Assembly: GCA_018894105.1 (NCBI GenBank)
Contig: CM032122.1
Coordinates: 36,611,404 to 36,675,403, forward strand
Source: Jacaranda mimosifolia
Lineage: Eukaryota > Streptophyta > Magnoliopsida > Lamiales > Bignoniaceae
Length of the DNA stretch: 64,000 bases
Reading direction: 5' to 3'
Under the pieces are notes generated by a model. That model searched no databases, was not told the origin of the DNA, and was given only the letters and a program-made list of their open reading frames with translations. How positions within the stretch are numbered: the stretch's first letter is position 1; the number at the start of each line of letters is the position of its first letter. Shown here in pieces: positions 62,081 through 64,000 of this stretch. Made by a program: the position numbers and the translations under genes.

Positions 62081-62696
62081 GTGTCTTTCTGCCAAATTCT
62101 TGCTTTCTCTCTCATCATTATTTTTATTAATTAATTAAATTGTGATGTGAATTAACTTTTTCAATTTTTTTAACAATATCATATATTTAAAATCTATTTA
62201 ATAAATCGTTTGAAATTCTAATTCCAACCAATAAGGCCCAGATTAAATGGTGAACCTGAGGTTTTACCAAAATCAAAAAATAATAGTATTTGTTTATTTT
62301 AATAGAACTGTTTTCGATTATTATTAAATTTGATAATCAATCATAGTTGATTATTGATTGTTGATTAATTTTTAAATATTGATATTAATGATATAATGAT
62401 CTGCAGTCTTTTTATTGTTAGCTTCAAACTCTTTTTCAAATCAAAATTACTCCATTCAATCACAATCTAACATCATAAGTTATTTGATTAAACTTATGAT
62501 TTATGTCCACAATCTATTTGATTAAACTTGTAACTTAATCTCTATATGATTAAATTTTGGAGAACATTTAACGACCTAATTTTGAATTACTTCTAAATTA
62601 CTATGAGCGAACCACAATTTCATAATTAAGATCTATTTTTTTCAAAAAAAATTATTATTTCTTTTTTACTAATATCAATTCTTTTAGAAACTGATC

Positions 62697-62768
62697 TTGA
62701 ATGGCCATTTCATCCAGTGGCATTAGCCTCCCACACAAAGTGTGAGATTAGAAGTTTGAATCTAATAA
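62697..62768 (+). mobile_element. SINE-like relic interrupted by the Copia element
   Basis: TTCATCCAGTGGCATTAG and AGATTAGAAGTTTGAATCT are spaced like the A and B boxes of the window's SINEs. The sequence stops at the presumed LTR start (62769). Whether its 3' half resumes beyond the retrotransposon cannot be seen. Confidence 0.45.
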
Positions 62769-64000
62769 TGTTGGAGCATAGCAGAAATAATTTAGGCATG
62801 AGATTTAATTTATCAGGAATTCACAAATCACACTCACAAATTTAATGACAAAATTAATACCCGTTGTGCTTCAACAAACTGGTATTGGAGCAGGTTGGAT
62901 CAGATGTCAGGAATGAAGTACGAGGTAGAGAAATTCGATGGGAAGAACGACTTTGGGCTGTGGAAAATGAAGGTTCACGTCCTCCTGTGTCAACAAGGAT
63001 TACAGAGAACGTTAAAGGGCAGAGATTTCTTGCCGGAAACGCTGAAGGACGAAGAGAAGGATGAGTTCATGGCGAAGGCTTACGGTACTCTGGTGTTATC
63101 ATTGGCGGATAACGTACTGAGAGAGGTCGCCACGGAAAGTACGCCAGCAGATTTATGGAAGAAGCTGGAGAGTCTATATATGACGAAGTCCCTGACAAAT
63201 CGGCTGTATTTGAAACAACGACTATACACATTGAGAATGAAGGAAGGTACATCTATTACTCAACATATTGATTTTTTCAATAAGGTGATTCTGGATCTCG
63301 CTAGTATAGATGTTAAAATTGATGATGAGGATCAAGCTTTAATTCTCTTGTGTTCTCTGCCAAAATCTTTTGAGCACTTGGTTACTACTTTGTTGTACGG
63401 GAGAGATACGATTTCAATGGAGGATGTGAAGGCCTCATTGAATTCCAACGAGTTAAGAAAATATGTCCTGGGCAGCAACGATGGTGAAAGTGGGGAAGGA
63501 TTGGTGGCAAGAGGGAGACCAAGAGAAAGGGGAAGGACTAGAGGCCGATCGAAGTCTCGAACCAAGCCTAGAAATGGTGACAAATGTTTTAGGTGCGGTG
63601 GAAAGGGGCATTGGAGACAGAATTGTCCGGAACGAGGAAAGGCGAAGGATGCAGATGAAACTTCTGATCAGAAAAGGGATGATGTCGCAGGAATTGTTGA
63701 GGATGAGTCTGATGGTGGGCTTGTTCTCAACGTTGCTGAAACTTTACTAAGCTCTGAATGGATTTTGGATAGTGGCTGCTCCTACCACATATGCCCAAGA
63801 GAAGATTGGTTTACCACATACCAAAAATTTGATGGTGGTAAGGTGCATATGGGAAATGATGCTTCTTGCAGGGTTGTAGGAATTGGCTCAGTTTGTATCA
63901 GGATGCATGATGGGATAGTAAGGACTCTAACAGATGTGCGTCATGTTCCAGATCTGAAGAAAAATCTGATATCGCTAGGTACTCTGGACAAGAATGGTTG
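62769..64000 (+). mobile_element. Second Ty1/Copia retrotransposon, 5' part, continues past the window
   Basis: An apparent 5' LTR of only ~108 bp (62769-62876) runs from TGTTGGAGCATAG to CTTCAACA. Three bases later comes TGGTATTGGAGC (62880-62891), close to the tRNA-Met primer site TGGTATCAGAGC. The gag-pol frame follows at 62904. LTR borders are inferred from TG/CA ends and primer-site position, because the 3' LTR is not in the window. Confidence 0.75.
62904..64000 (+). CDS. Copia gag-pol polyprotein (Tnt1-like), 5' part, frame open to the window end
   Basis: The ATG at 62904, 12 bases after the primer site, starts a frame with no stop for 365 codons. Residues ~1-215 are gag, with EKFDGKNDFGLWKMKV, ADLWKKLESLYMTKSLTNRL, GTSITQHIDFF and LCSLPKSFEHL. 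A basic RGRPRERGRTRGRSKSR stretch (~195-215) precedes the zinc knuckle CFRCGGKGHWRQNC (CX2CX4HX4C, from ~228). The aspartic protease begins at WILDSGCSYHIC (~286-297) and continues through VHMGNDASC to VRHVPDLKKNLISLGTL. Gag would form the particle and protease would process it. Unlike the element at 26658, nothing is broken here, suggesting a young and possibly active copy. Confidence 0.93.
   Translation, partial: MSGMKYEVEKFDGKNDFGLWKMKVHVLLCQQGLQRTLKGRDFLPETLKDEEKDEFMAKAYGTLVLSLADNVLREVATESTPADLWKKLESLYMTKSLTNRLYLKQRLYTLRMKEGTSITQHIDFFNKVILDLASIDVKIDDEDQALILLCSLPKSFEHLVTTLLYGRDTISMEDVKASLNSNELRKYVLGSNDGESGEGLVARGRPRERGRTRGRSKSRTKPRNGDKCFRCGGKGHWRQNCPERGKAKDADETSDQKRDDVAGIVEDESDGGLVLNVAETLLSSEWILDSGCSYHICPREDWFTTYQKFDGGKVHMGNDASCRVVGIGSVCIRMHDGIVRTLTDVRHVPDLKKNLISLGTLDKNG

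Larger units (their letters stand above)
56020..62540. repeat. Segment B: right copy of the segmental duplication with segment A
   Basis: Same orientation and block order as 360-4230. It is longer because of extra DNA at 56655-57060, two ~0.41-kb repeats (58130-58950), three ~0.7-kb repeats (59036-61370) and a family B MITE. No gene seen. Confidence 0.7.

Noticed and set aside
1..64000. CRISPR arrays, bacterial operons, rRNA or tRNA genes, organellar inserts
   Set aside because: No regularly spaced repeats with unique spacers, no operon-like gene packing and no recognisable rRNA/tRNA or organelle sequence were seen; the introns and repeats are those of a plant nucleus.

Overview
The window reads as nuclear DNA of a flowering plant, very probably a eudicot. 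It is strongly AT-rich, its genes have GT-AG introns, and it carries plant-type Copia retrotransposons, MITEs, tRNA-derived SINEs and a TRIM element. The gene families are plant families. I cannot name the species. No bacterial, viral, organellar, rRNA, tRNA-gene or CRISPR content was seen.

Three host genes are supported, all in the first 24 kb. (1) A plus-strand, three-exon gene (8710-9789) encodes a 192-aa mitochondrial MaoC/hotdog 3-hydroxyacyl-ACP dehydratase. (2) A minus-strand gene (12012-12997, with a probable untranslated exon near 15.0 kb) encodes a 300-aa Myb/SANT-like DNA-binding protein. (3) A minus-strand, seven-exon gene (18419-23403) encodes a 459-aa amino-acid/GABA transporter of the AAAP family (GAT1-like). 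Their exon joins were worked out by hand; all keep frame and all use GT-AG introns. The genes are neighbours, not a pathway.

The other ~85% is repeat-derived. The main structure is a direct tandem duplication of a gene-free unit of roughly 10.5 kb: unit 1 is ~24152-44757 and unit 2 is ~44758-55560. Each copy has since collected its own insertions, so each serves as the empty-site control for the other. Unit 1 holds a 7.76-kb Copia retrotransposon (26658-34418, 5-bp target duplication), an hAT-type MITE with an 8-bp target duplication, a TRIM, a SINE and Tourist-like MITEs. Unit 2 holds a CACTA-type MITE with a 3-bp target duplication and different Tourist-like MITEs.

A second, older duplicated segment links the window's left edge (~360-4230) with ~56020-62540. 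The right copy is expanded by two ~0.41-kb repeats, a self-complementary AAT/ATT microsatellite and three tandem ~0.7-kb repeats, of which only the middle one carries a SINE. The window ends inside a second Copia element (from ~62769) with an open gag-pol frame. Its apparent LTR is only ~108 bp, and it sits in a SINE-like relic.

I found no new biochemical system. The value of the window is in its layered, self-controlled record of duplication and transposition.
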